64,000 nt of DNA from Flaccisagitta enflata (GCA_965153355.1 OZ231126.1:51150001-51214000); one strand, 5' to 3'; positions 1 to 11,734 are shown, counted from the first letter of the stretch. Notes: a model not told the origin generated them from the letters alone. Program-made: numbers and translations.

Positions 1-101
1 GTTCACTCAAGTATCAATTGCTATTGATACTTAAAGTTTCTGTAAAAAGAAAATCTAAAATGTTTCATTTTACACCATTCTTTAAAGAAAAAAAAAGCTT
101 C

Positions 102-135
102 AAAATTACAGTCCCCGACTGGGGACTGTAATTTT
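102..135. repeat. perfect 15-bp inverted repeat (hairpin)
   Basis: Two 15-base arms (AAAATTACAGTCCCC and its complement) surround a four-base loop, GACT. No open frame is associated. It may mark the edge of a mobile element, but no partner terminus or target duplication was identified. Confidence 0.8.
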
Positions 136-717
136 TGAGTTGTTCGAAACGCACTCAGAAGATACATGAAAAAAAAAAATTCAAAAAAAAAAAAAAAAAA
201 AAAAATTTCAAAAATAAATTTAAAAAAAAAAAAAATTCAAAAAAATTTCAAAAAAAATACAAGATTTGTCAGAAAAATTGTTTTTCTATGAAGTCGAGGC
301 GTCGCGTACTGATCCCAGGAGCGGTCCAAACCTGACACGGAAAAACAGAAAAAGAATATCAGAAGCTATCCGTAATGATCAAGCAAAATGAAGGCAGATA
401 GAAAACTGAAATGATCAAGACATGACGGCCCTCAAATTAACATGACAACTGACAAGGTCATGATGATATAAAGATCAAATAAAGGAGCAAAATAATAATA
501 GAAAAACTGAAAACATATAGGATCATAGTAGGTAAACATAATCGCACTCACCATAACAAAGAAAGATCTTTCTTTGCAGAAGGGAGTTTGTGTCTCAGGG
601 CAAAAATAGTTGGGTTCTTCGAGCTGATCTATCTGAAACGAAATATATAAGTTACGAGACTCGTACAAGCCCAAGTAGGCCAGCACATGCTCCCAGTGGA
701 TGACCAAATCAGGAAAA

Positions 718-1560
718 CTTAAAAAATTTCAAAAAAAAAAAAAAAAAAAAAAAAAATTCAAAAAAAAATTTCAAATAAAAAAAATTTTTAAAAAAAAATT
801 TAAAAAAAAATTCAAAAAAATTAAAAAAATTTTTTTTTCAAAAAGAATTTCTAAATTAAAAAAAAAAAGCTTAAGTCTTAATAACATATTACAACATAAA
901 AAGCTAATATCTCATAAACCAGACTTCAGATTTAATTCGAATTTTGCAGGGGCTGTTCAATTGATATCCTTTACTTGTAAACCAAATTAGAAAAAAAATT
1001 CAGATACCTTTACTACCCTTTGCCTATGTAAATTGTCTAAGTCCTAGTAACACGTTACTAGATAAATAAGCTAATATCTCATAAACCAGACTTAAGATTT
1101 AATTCGAATTTTGCAGGGGTTGTTTATTTAGTACCCTCTACTTGTATACCAAATTATAAAGAAACTTAAAAAATTTCAAAAAAAAAAAAAAAAAAATTCA
1201 AAAAAAAAAAAAAATCAAAAAAAAAATTTCAAAAAAAGAATTTCTAAATTTAAAAAAAAAAAAAAAGCTTAAGTCTTAGTAACATATTACAACATAAAAA
1301 AGCTAATATCTCATAAACCAGACTTCAGATTTAATTCGAATTTTGCAGGGGCTGTTTAAATGATATCCTTTACTTGTAAACCAAATTAGAAAAAAATTCA
1401 CATACCTTTACTACCCTTTGCCTATGTAAATTGCCTAAGTCCTAGCAACATACTACTACATAAATAAGCTAATATCTCATAAACCAGACTTCAGATTTAA
1501 TCCGAATTTTGCAGGGGTTGTTTATTTACTACCCTCTGCTTGTATACTAAATTAGAAAAA
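718..1560. repeat. A-rich tandem duplication, ~400 bp unit x2
   Basis: The block starting with an A-tract near 718 repeats near 1166. Each copy holds two related subunits of about 166 bp that contain GCTAATATCTCATAAACC; these begin near 901, 1068, 1300 and 1466. The long A-tracts vary in length between copies. Lysine-rich open frames here come from poly-A and are not credible genes. Confidence 0.8.
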
Positions 1561-1583
1561 AATTCATAAACCTTTACTACCCT

Positions 1584-1860
1584 CTACCTATGTAAACCAC
1601 CTAAGTCCCAGCTAAATATTACTACAAAAATAATAGGCAAAGGGTAGTAAAAGTTTATGAATTTTTTTGAAAATTGGTACACAAGCTCCCATTGACATAA
1701 TAATAACACTGGTAAAGTTTCATGAACTTCTGAAGTCTGGATCAAAAGATATGAGAAGGTTCTAGACAGACGGACACACAGACAGACAGACAACGCGAAC
1801 AGGCTATTTCATAGTCACCGACGAAAACTGTTCGTCGGGGACAATAGCTGTTTTTAGCAC
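1584..1860. repeat. dispersed-repeat-like segment ending in (GACA)n and a stem-loop
   Basis: A degenerate segment runs into GACAGACAGACA (near 1780-1793) and then a stem-loop. The inner stem is CCGACGAA/TTCGTCGG (1818-1825 and 1831-1838); an imperfect outer stem pairs about 1797-1808 with 1844-1855. The layout resembles a degraded mobile element, but no family was recognised. Confidence 0.5.
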
Positions 1861-2239
1861 GAAAAACCGTTTCTATTTTTTTTGGCTCAAGTTAGGACAA
1901 AATAAGTATCAGAATCGTGTTCTACAGCCTTTTTAGGTCCTCTGTGCAAAAATCTGTGAAGTGTCCATTTTCTTTTATTTTCTTTAAGCTTTTTGTAACC
2001 GGGAATCCTGACCGTTTAGCAGCAGAAGGCCTCACTGTATGCATGCCGGGTAATTTGGACTGGGCACTGCTACCCTCCGGATCAGGTTGGGAACCGATGT
2101 GGCGCATTTACTGCATCAATTTCGTTGCAATTATTTTCTTTCACTGTCTCATTCATCAATATAAACTTTTCGTTGTGGAAGGCTACATGAACCATATGAC
2201 GATGTGAATAACTTTTATATTCGCAAAATGTTTTCATTT

Positions 2240-2560
2240 TTCTACTCACAGTAGGAATGAATTAGTTTAAGTTACAGTTTCAACTCAAATTGACAGTATT
2301 CCAAATCATCAAAACTACAACGGACCAGTCATCTCAAAACTGCAATATGCAAATGAGATCATTGCTGACTTCAAACATCTTTTGATTCCCGTTAATTCTT
2401 CCTTCCCTTTTATTCCTTCTTCTTCTTTGTCTTCTTCTTCTTCTTCTTCTTCTTCTTCTTCTTCTTCTTCTTCTTCTTCTTCCTACCAAGAAGCGGCACT
2501 TCTTGCTGATCTGGAATCACCAGGCCTGTGACATCAGTATCGCGACAGTATCGGAAACTT
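2240..2560. repeat. dispersed repeat with (TTC)n, partner near 30.24-30.48 kb
   Basis: A stretch containing CTGCAATATGCAAATGA and then GCTGACTTC is followed by a (TTC)n tract (about 2411-2482). The same order recurs near 30255-30470. The shared core includes the octamer ATGCAAAT. Between 1860 and 3540 I see no gene apart from this repeat. Confidence 0.55.
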
Positions 2561-3577
2561 TTACTTTTAGGGAAACAAATTTTGCCTCTCGGAAGGTTTA
2601 CAAAATATGAATGTCTGGAGGGCAGTTGATGATTTTGCTATGACAAAGAAATACTCACTCGCAGTTACTTAAGTCTTAAGTTAGTCATTGTTGTCTGTTG
2701 ATCACTCGATATAATTAAAGGGCGAGCGGCAGAGTAGTCGTTTACCGATGGGAAGGGGTGAACGGCGCCGAGTGTTAAAGCGGAATATTTGGACGAACAA
2801 ATGGATGGAAGGGTGAACGATATCGTCATTCAAAGAGTCGCTCGCAATTGACTAAAATAATGAGAATGTTGATGCTCAGGTTTGCTACTTGCTAGGAAAA
2901 ATGTAACAAGTACCCCAGAGGTACAACGATGCGTCCACGTCCTGCCGTTTAAGGCCTAGTTTAAGGCTGGAATGGGGCAACATTGCATCAACTCATGGAG
3001 TACAGACGCCCATGACGGTAGTTTGACTATTTTACGTACGCCATAGCACTCTTTTAAAGGTCGTGTCTGTCCGTCGGTTGTTCCGTCAAGCAAACGATAG
3101 ACGATCTACTAACACCTGTCCAATGATTATTGTCCCAGTAGAGCAACAACTGTAAATGCCTTGCTAATCAGGGTGAGAAACCTTACAAATCTCTGATGTT
3201 AGGTATCAAATTAGTATTTCCTAGTATATTTCATATTGTTTTTTTATATTTTGCCCCAATATGGTTGCTTGTTTTTGAAAAAATCACCCCAAATCCACTA
3301 GCCAGCAACAACCAGCTATTAATTTATTCATAACTCAGGTCCAAAATTTGAAGCATTTGCCTTAAAGAAATCAAACAAAATCTATGGGCAAATTAAAGAG
3401 CTTTTCAAAAGCTTTTTAGTCGTGAAATCCGCATTTGAACATCTATCTTTATAAACATTTGGTAGGCCACTAAAGTTGATCAGGTTTTTCTGGTAATTTT
3501 GCAGTGATTTGCAATGGGAATGTTTTTGCTGTTTTTGATCTCATTTGATTTTTCCTGCAGCAATTAAGGTAAAATTC

Positions 3578-3749
3578 ATGAGAACAAGGCCGGATACATG
3601 GCAATCCAGTCGCGAACGGTTGGGCAGGAGCAGTAAGGCGAAAAATGCTCGGAATTCAAAAATGTGACGGACGGACCGACGGATGGACCGACATACCGAC
3701 CTACCAACCGACACAGTAAGGTGTAGAGTCGCGTGTTTGCGACTAAAAA
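3578..3749 (-). repeat. fam-H dispersed repeat, near full length
   Basis: Read on the minus strand it starts TTTTTAG with the hairpin AGTCGC-loop-GCGACT (3727-3744), then a GTCGGT/GTCCGT-rich body, a CTGCCCAACC-type core, a tail copy of the stem half (plus strand AGTCGC at 3608-3613) and the terminal GTATCCGGCCTTGTT. The order matches the other fam-H copies. No open frame is conserved. Confidence 0.8.
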
Positions 3750-3847
3750 TGAAGAGTTTTTCAAGCTCTAGCTGGTGAAAAAATTTGCAGGTGGCTAAAT
3801 ATCTCCATTTAGATTTTATAGTTGTTTGATTTTGGGACAATATTCAT

Positions 3848-3957
3848 TGGACAGATGTTAGGCGCACATGTTGGCCTACTTGGTCTCAATACCTGCACCA
3901 AGGGATATCTATGAGAAGCTAGATGGTCTCTTTGTCGGTTGGTCCGTCACGAAAGCG

Positions 3958-4041
<84 letters not shown>

Positions 4042-4050
4042 TCTTTTCTT
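3848..4050 (+). repeat. fam-H2 fragment merging into (GA)n
   Basis: The TTGGCCTACTTGG motif and a GTCGGTTGGTCCGTCACG stretch match the fam-H2 subfamily (see 23.07 and 54.2 kb), rearranged. The sequence passes directly into a (GA)n tract from about 3958 to 4050. The Arg-Glu open frames here are microsatellite artefacts. Confidence 0.6.
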
Positions 4051-4180
4051 TTCTTCCAGGCATAAAAATTCTTTCCAGAACAAAAATCAAAATACGGCCG
4101 AGGATGAAACCTGTAAAGTTTACATGAATGCCTTGCTCTCTGGCTATCTCATGGCGACAGTCTCTGCCTGTCACCCTACT

Positions 4181-5623
4181 TAGTCCAGGATTTAAGAAAA
4201 ATAACTCGGTGATTTTTCAGCAAAGCGTGAAATCTTATATAAGGGTCAGTTTTTGGTGCTGAAAAAGACCAAATGGGGTACACATTGGATTTTTTAATGT
4301 TCCCCATGAAAAAACGCGAACTAATTGACCAATGACTATGAAATTGTAGGTGAAGAAAAATATGCCTTTTATGTAATTGCATGCAAAATTCCAAATTGGT
4401 TCAGTTGAAGCGGAGCTATGGCTGTTTAAAGTCTAGGTCTATTTAAAGAAAAAGGGCTATGTTTCAATTTTGGGATAAAATTTTGGTCTTTTGAACTAGA
4501 AGTCTAAGATTGCTTTCAGACTTTTATTCTACCCTAATTCACTCAAAAAACAAAAAGTTTTTGAAAAAATCTTCTATTTTTTTTTTTAAGTTTTGGCCAA
4601 AAAACAGAAAATTGAGTTTCAAATTTTAAGCTGGATCTTCAAAAAAGTTTTTTTTCAAGAAAAATATTGAAAATAATAGCGCCCACTTGGGGAATATGTT
4701 GTCATGAAGTGTACCGACTTACTTCCAGACTTTCAGAGGGGTAAGTCAACTCAAAAAGAAAAAAAAACATTTCAAAGTTTAAAAAAAAAAATCAAAATTA
4801 TGCATTTCTGGATTCTTTGGAATATTTAATAACACATCGACTAAATGCTTCATCTGATTTGCCTAAGATTTTCTATATGTGAAGTGAATACATGTGCCAA
4901 ATTTCAGCCTCTTAATCAAACATTGAATTTTTTTAAAAGTACCCCAGGGGGTACAAAATTGCAAAATTTTGAGATTTTTTTTAAAACTTTGAAATGATTT
5001 TTTGTCTTTCTGGGTTGACGTACCCCTCTGAAAGTTTGAAAATAAGTTGGTACACTTGATGACACTAGATTCCTCAAGTGGGCGCTATCAGTTTTAATAA
5101 CTTATTGGAAAAAGCCCTTTTTGAAGATCCGGCCTAAAATCTGAAACTCAATTTTTTGTTTGTTTTTTTTTTCCAAAAAATAAAAAAAATGGAAGATTTT
5201 TTTCAAAATTCTTTGTTTTTTGAATAAATTAGGGTGAAATAAAGATCTGGAAGCAATTTCAGACTTCTAACTTAAAATACCAAAATTTTACCCCAAAACT
5301 GAAACAAAGCCTTTTTTTTAATAGACCTAGACTTTAAACAGCCATAGCTCTGCTTGTGCTGAACCGATTTGGCTGAAATTTTTCATTTAAGTAGATAAAA
5401 GGCATATTTTTCTTCAACTAAAATTTCATAGTCATTTGTCAATTACTTCAGTGTCAGCGCAACTTCAAAGTTGTTTTTTTTTCAAAAACGCTTTTATTCA
5501 TAAGATACACTGAAAAATCCAACATGTACCCCATCTAGTCAAAAACTGACCCGTAAGCAAATTTTCACGCTTTGCTGAAAAATCGCCGAATTCTTTCTTT
5601 TATTCCTTTAAGAGACTGGACTA
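4181..5623. mobile_element. palindromic (foldback) element, copy A, 1.44 kb
   Basis: The two halves are diverged reverse complements centred near 4.9 kb. For example, GAGTTTCAAATT near 4613 pairs with the segment near 5135, and GGGGTAAGTCAACTC pairs with GGGTTGACGTACCCC. The ends are TAGTCCAG and CTGGACTA. The element is flanked by a 3-bp direct repeat, ACT (4178-4180 and 5624-5626). It carries no credible open frame, so it is probably non-autonomous. Copy B, at 51740-55785, shares the ends and internal sequence and is also flanked by a 3-bp repeat. A 3-bp duplication is known for PIF/Harbinger and CACTA elements, but the ends match neither clearly. Confidence 0.85.
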
Positions 5624-5639
5624 ACTTATCAGTCTTTTT

Positions 5640-5792
5640 CGATTTTCCTTTCTGTCTTTGTCTGTTTTCCTTTCTGTCTTTGTCAGTCTCACTTTCTTTC
5701 TGTCCTTGTCTTTTAGTGTGTCTATCTTCGTGTCAGCTACCGTCTGTGTGTCAGTCTGTCTTTATTTGTCTTTCTCTCTATCTGTCTCTTTC

Positions 5793-5874
<82 letters not shown>

Positions 5875-5875
5875 A
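5640..5875. repeat. (TCTG)n / (CT)n microsatellite
   Basis: Imperfect TCTGTCTT repeats grade into pure (CT)n at about 5813-5862, with one interruption. From 5876 to 6600 I see no gene; only a partial fam-H core (GACGGGTGGGCAGGGGC, about 6335-6352) is recognisable. Confidence 0.9.
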
Positions 5876-6612
5876 CCGCCCCGTTAGAATATTATCTCCG
5901 TTACGTTTAGTTAGAACCAAATTAACTAAATTAAAAAAAGTCGAGAAATAAATAAATACATGATTAACTAAAATTAGGTGAAATTAATGTCCCAGGATGA
6001 GGCAATAATCGGTACGAGTTCGTAATTTTCATACAAGTCATAGAATGCTGCAGCGGATGTCACAGCACAAGATGCAGCAGCGCGACAAAGCAGCGGCGAG
6101 GCTGCCGTACGAGATCGAAAACTCGCAAAATTTCTTCCTCTTTCTATCTGCATCAAGTTAAACTTAAATTTTTCGAAGGAGCGCAGTTCTCTGTTTTCAT
6201 GATTTTGATTTACGGGTGACCAAGTTTTGAATAAAACGAATTCCGGCTTCAATTTATGCTTCTTCAGCATTTTAACGGGTGGTCTTGTTTTAACCTGGTA
6301 ACCTGTTAACCTGGTAACCTGGCTCCTAGTCACGGACGGGTGGGCAGGGGCATTGTAGGAAAAAACCACTCACATTCCAAAAAAGTCACCGACGGACGAT
6401 ATTTAGACTATTTTCTCTATCTCAAACTTAACAGTTGGATTGCATTGCACAATAAGACTATAAGACGTCAAAACCTATTTGGCATGAATTGATTCAATGA
6501 TCTTTTTTCACTCCACTGCAGTATATATCCACATCCATATCCAAGTGATACGAGAATTTTGTTTGAATATTGGTAAGGCTAAAACAGTTTTAAATTTATT
6601 CCATCTTTTTCA

Positions 6613-6707
6613 TGACGTCACTTTCTCTGACGACGCTGACGTCAGAGTTTTAAGGTTGTTCTGTTGACGTCACGTAAATCAGTCGATTTGATAGCTTTTT
6701 GACGTCA
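6613..6707. promoter_or_regulatory. cluster of four perfect CRE sites (TGACGTCA)
   Basis: TGACGTCA occurs at 6613-6620, 6637-6644, 6665-6672 and 6700-6707, four exact copies in 95 bases. This is the canonical cAMP-response element bound by CREB/ATF bZIP factors. Such density is far above chance. The cluster lies about 1.7 kb upstream of the ADAM17-like open frame, so it could belong to that gene's promoter or enhancer, but no transcription start was located. Confidence 0.6.
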
Positions 6708-7074
6708 TTGTCGCAACGTCGCATAATTTCGCATCCACAAGTCGGCGCGATCATCATCATTTCGCAGCAAAAATAATCAAGGCTATGCTGGTTATCTGAG
6801 AGAAATCAAGTCTACCTGGTGCCGTTCTCTTTCAATCTTTCTTTCTGTCTTTTTTTCTATCTTTCTATGTTTCTTTCTTTCTTTCTCTCTCTCTCTCTCA
6901 TTTCGTAACTCTCTCTCGTTCCGTCACATTCTCCGCGTCGCGTGCGAAACCTGACAACACGATCGCGTTTCTGTTTGAATTTTGCCAAGCGTAGTCAGGT
7001 GTTTTTTTTTTGACACACTGAATGCTAAGTCAAAGACATCACATTCTAAATTGGCTGGACCTATTTTTTTTTAC

Positions 7075-7228
7075 TGTGCCCACTACCATCTAGGCGCGCC
7101 AACGCATCTCTATAAGGATCCCTGTCCGTCCGTCCGTCGGTTCGTCCATCCGTCAGTCCATCTGTCCGCCTTCTTGAGTGAGAACGCCGGACGCCCCGTC
7201 TTTGCTCGTGTATCCGGCCTTGTTTGTC
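7075..7228 (+). repeat. fam-H dispersed repeat, degenerate
   Basis: An imperfect head hairpin (AGGCGC...GCATCT) is followed by CTATAAGG, a GTCCGTCCGTCCGTCGG run and the tail GTGTATCCGGCCTTGTTT. The stem is decayed and the tail stem half is not recognisable. A CT-rich tract precedes it (about 6829-6900). Confidence 0.7.
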
Positions 7229-7872
7229 AACATGATGGTTGAAAATAGCGAGTTGATGCGGGTGGACGTTTGGCCCTAGATTGATACGGGCGTACCAATC
7301 CATTTCACAAACTAAAGTGCGGGTAAAAAATTTGACCAGCTGTTTGAATGTCCATTGGTCGATCAAGGGATAAAGCGTGGGTGGTTGTTAATTTCCATCT
7401 ATGAAGTGTACAGATAAATTGAATAATTGGACTGCCTTAACTCTTGAAATTCGTTTATTTGGGTAAAGTAAGGCGAAGAAAGCCAAGTGATGATAACCAA
7501 CGGACTAGACCAGAACACCTTAAAATGATGGAAAAACTGAAATTAAGAAAAGTCCTCATTCAAAGTGGAAAGATCGCCGTGGCCCCCTCTTGAGCCCGGC
7601 CCCCTCTTGAGACCAACCCCCTCAGGCCAAAGCAGCAGCCTACGCACACCAACTCGACTGTCCTATTTGTTGGGGATTTTCTCAATAGATTTTTCTGCCT
7701 CTTCAATCATTCTTAATATTCAAAATGCGAGAAGCAAAAAAAAAAAAAAAAAAAAAAAAGTGATAAAAAAAGGAAGTGTTATCACCGAAAACAATTTGGA
7801 GGAATTTTATGTATCTCGCGACGAAGCAGACTAGCCCAGCCCAAATAACAGAAAGTAACCCAGGGGTCGAAG

Positions 7873-8188
<316 letters not shown>

Positions 8189-8438
8189 GCAGCGATAGCT
8201 TGATGAATCAATAACTTTATCCATCGGTGAATTGATATAGTAATCGTGGTTTGATGAGTCCATCATTCGCTCTTTCAAATATGATCGTTTGTTGTTTCAA
8301 GTCTTTCTTTGACCTAGCCCTAGGATCGGATTTGTTCGCCTTCGCCTCAATAACATCATCGTCATTTCCGTCGTCGTTGTCATCGTTGTCATCGTCGTCG
8401 TCGTCGTTTTCATCGTCGTCGTCGTCGTTATCGTCGTC

Positions 8439-10527
8439 ATGACCCATAGGACAATTGACTTAACGAGTCGACAACCAAATCGATCTCTCTTCTCTCCCGA
8501 TCATTTCCATCGACCAAATTCTGACATCGATGACTCTCTTCAATTGCATCCGGTTCCTACTCTATGCGCTTCTAAAGACGTGAAGAATCAATCACATCCG
8601 GACCCTCGCCAATACTCTAAAGTTCAAGTGGATTTTCACTTACATCCGGATTCTAGGTTATGTTATTCAAACGACCACGATTTTCCATTACATCTTCTCT
8701 CGCCGATCGATTTAGATTTTCCACTACACCCACTGCCCTGCCACGAATCGTCGCGTGAGATATGTCAGTCGAACCCATTTACATATTTAAGCGGATTTCG
8801 CCGTTATCAATTACATCGGGAATTACAGACAGAGAAACTACGGACGCGGCCTGATGGACTTTCGCCGGATAACCTCCTTTATTTCCACGCGTTGAGCTTC
8901 GCTTTCCGGCCTTCGTTTTTCTCCGCCGTCGTCGTTTTCTTTTTCGCGATTTGTCTCTCAGTTTCCACGCAAAATGATCACGAAGAAGTTAACAGAGATC
9001 TCCACTGGGACAATTTCGAATCTCGAACGGGTCTGGCGTCAACCAGCGCGCGAGAACGCGCGGATAAGACTCATAGATCCACGGACGAATTACATAGGGA
9101 TCATTCCGCGAGGTTCGTTCACTCGCCTCAAGATGACGCTATCAAAATTAGGTTACAGATGGAACGTTGGGCTCAATCATCCATTTTCTCCCCTGCTTCC
9201 TCTCCATCCTTTCCTTCTCCATCTTTTTTGACCTCGACTTCCTCCGCGTCTCCACCACTCCGTCATTACGCCCATATCCCAAATTCCGCCGTTTCCGTCG
9301 ACGTGATTTCCCGCGATCGCGTCGACTCATCCTTCATCACGCGCATCCGCATCACGTTCACCAACTCCAATGCTTTCGCCAGCGTCTTCGGCGCCGTCGG
9401 CGATTTGTCCCCTGGCGCCGACGAGGTGATCCTCTTCCTGGCGCCCTCGCGGGTGTTGTCGCCGCGTTTCAGTGTGATGGGCGTCGACGCTTCCGGCGCG
9501 CAGACGCGAGTCCGTTATTCGCCGCGTAACGCCTTTTGGAGCGGACACGCGATGGGACGTTCGCGGGATTCGCACGTGACGGCGCAATTCGACGAAAGAC
9601 GAGAGGATGATGAGGAGGAGACTGAAAGTATTAGCGGAAGAGGCGGATCTCGAACTAACAAACTCCGGCTGCAGCGTCTGGTGCTATCCGTCAATAACGA
9701 AGATTATTACGTGGAAGAAGAGACGCCGGAGACCCCGGGTGGGAGTGGCAGATTTGGAGGAGGAAGAGTAGGAGGAGGAGGCGGAGCAAGAGCATCCTCG
9801 TCGCCATCTCGATATCTCATTTACAAGGGAAGCGACGTCTTTGCAGATGACATTCCAGTTCATGTGAGGTCGAGGTCAGGATTACCCTCCTCTTCGTCGT
9901 CTTCTTCTTCAACATCGTCGATTTCGTCTTCATCTTCTACCTCATCTACCACTAGAGACATCTCGAGACGAGATTTGAAAAGGCGACGACATTGGAGACG
10001 CCGACAAATGACAAAAGACACGGGTGATCATGTTGACCGGGTTGGTGGTGACAATGACAGGGATGATAGACACGACGACAGCGGCTTCGAACATGATGCC
10101 GAAATTTTATCAGTGGATCCTGTGTCAACTTGGAATGGGACGACGAAGAGCGTAATGAGAAATGTCATCGCTAAAAATCCCTCAGCGGACGAAACTGGAG
10201 ACATAACGCTAAGAGGATCAAATAAAAGAACAGCACTCTCTAGAAGCCAAAGAACAAAAATTCATAGAGGCGAAAGAACAATTTATGGAACCGGAGGAAG
10301 AAATCATCGAGGGGGAAGTAATATCGGACAAAGCCCGAGAACAACAATTGACGGAGGAATAAAAAATGTTCCACGGTGGAAAAACAAAAGAGAAACCGTT
10401 TTTCATAAACAGACGTCGGAAATTCAGGGCGCTGGGAAAATGTGCACGTTGAGAATTGTCGCCGACTATTCCTTCTTCAAAGCAGTTGGGAAAAATGACA
10501 GCACAAAGACCGTCAATTATATAATAG
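8439..10527 (+). CDS. ADAM17/TACE-like metalloprotease, exon with prodomain and catalytic-domain start
   Basis: A 696-codon open exon. Family resemblance rests on two parts. Near residues 337-467 it has RVLSPRFSVMG, a GHAMG segment, then RYLIYKGSDV, which follow the order of the ADAM17 prodomain (FKVVVVDG, TGHVVG, RMLVYKSEDI). Near residue 668 it has CTLRIVADYSFF and then VNYIIG, matching the ADAM17 catalytic start (CKLLVVADHRFY, TTNYLIE). ADAM17 is a membrane-anchored sheddase whose prodomain is removed by furin; basic runs KRRRHWRRR near residues 513-521 could serve here. Oddities: a hydrophobic stretch (residues ~157-176, SFFSAVVVFFFAICL) that looks like a signal peptide lies far from the first Met; about 200 Ser/Arg/Asp-rich residues separate prodomain and protease; no Cys is present where ADAM17 has its inhibitory prodomain cysteine. 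The start is uncertain, since there is no other Met before residue ~240. The donor is G|GTAATT at 10528, phase 1. Confidence 0.8.
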
Positions 10528-11302
10528 GTAATTTGTATTTGAGTATTTGACCATATATATTTAGGAAATGATCTTAATTCATTGAACGGAAAATATTGTC
10601 CAAGCAGACAGTCCGCCGGACACACTATTTTTTCGGCCCATTACCTCAATGATAACGGGCGGTTCAGAATATTTGCTACTAGATATTAACGAATATATCT
10701 TGATTAAGGCTTGTGTCACAATAGACAGTCAAAAGTATGTGGATTGGAATGCATCAAAAGTAAAGCACACTCTTGTTTATACTCAATGTAGGAATGCTAA
10801 AAGAAATTCATTAGAAAGGTGTATACTTTACTTCTGATGCTACCCAAATTCCAGACTGCTCATTTTGACATGAGCATTGAGCACTAAGTAGCAATACAAT
10901 TTTTGGTTTGCCATTTTTCATACCATCAAATTTACTGTCGCTGAGCATATTCTTCTATTAAGTGTGAATGATCTTATGTGAGATTTGATGATAATTGATA
11001 CGTCCAAGATTTTGACAGAAACTGCCTGAATAGGTGAGAATGATGGTTGGCCACACAGGCGGACGGCAACAATCATCGAGTGATATGGGCAACATTATCT
11101 GCTGTCATAGTCAAACGCATCATAATTGAAACCAATACTTTTTTTTCTCGTGATCAACTCATTAAAATCTATCATCTATAGACTAAATATTCAATAACGC
11201 CTACAACAGAATTGATACCTATTGTTTTAGCATCTGGATCTAGCGAACCATAAACGAGCTGACATAATTCGTTTATCTAATTTGTGTGATCTTTTTTTTC
11301 AG

Positions 11303-11388
11303 GTACGATTGACCGAGTCAACAAAATATTTAAGAGAACGAAATTTATATCGAGGAAAAATGAAACATTTACTGGTTATGGATTTGAG
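11303..11388 (+). CDS. ADAM17-like protease, second exon
   Basis: The acceptor TTTTTTTTCAG ends at 11302 and the donor GAG|GTAATT begins at 11389. The 86 bases complete the glycine codon split by the first intron and add 28 codons, including TIDRVNKIF and GYGFE. These align with IDRVDDIY and GYGIQ in the ADAM17 catalytic domain. The phase is consistent with the first exon (775 bp intron) and with the next exon. This exon is too short to stand out as an open frame and is supported by phase and homology together. Confidence 0.85.
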
Positions 11389-11635
11389 GTAATTTATTAT
11401 TCTCGTGCATTCAAATCATCATTTAAACTTTTGTCATTATCCTTGCATCTTCATTTTCATGATTTTCTTATATACTCTTCCCTTATTAACTTCTTGTTCT
11501 TTTATCCCATCCTATAGTTCTTAGCTCAAATTCTCCACTTCACTTTCTTTTCTATTTAAAAAAAAGACAGTCTAAATATGGCTCTTTACCATTGACCTGT
11601 GTTTATCATCATTGTTCTCTACCCCGCACTTTCAG

Positions 11636-11712
11636 GTAAAACAAATTCTCATCCACTTCAATAAAACCACATCTGGACATCCTTACAATAACCAAGATAA
11701 ACGAATAAAAAG
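11636..11712 (+). CDS. ADAM17-like protease, third exon
   Basis: The acceptor CACTTTCAG ends at 11635 and the donor AAAAG|GTGAGAG begins at 11713. In phase 0 it encodes VKQILIHFN and then an Asn/Lys-rich stretch, matching the ADAM17 region IEQIRIL that follows GYGIQ. It ends in phase 2. The next expected exons (the rest of the protease, with the zinc-binding HExxHxxGxxH helix) were not found in the rest of the window. The gene is therefore either interrupted by very long introns or incomplete here. Confidence 0.75.
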
Positions 11713-11734
11713 GTGAGAGGCTTTTTGAAAAGCG

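Noticed and set aside
8217-8447. Asp-rich minus frame and Ser-rich plus frame before the ADAM17-like exon
   Set aside because: They reflect the (GTC)n/(TCG)n tract at 8360-8440.
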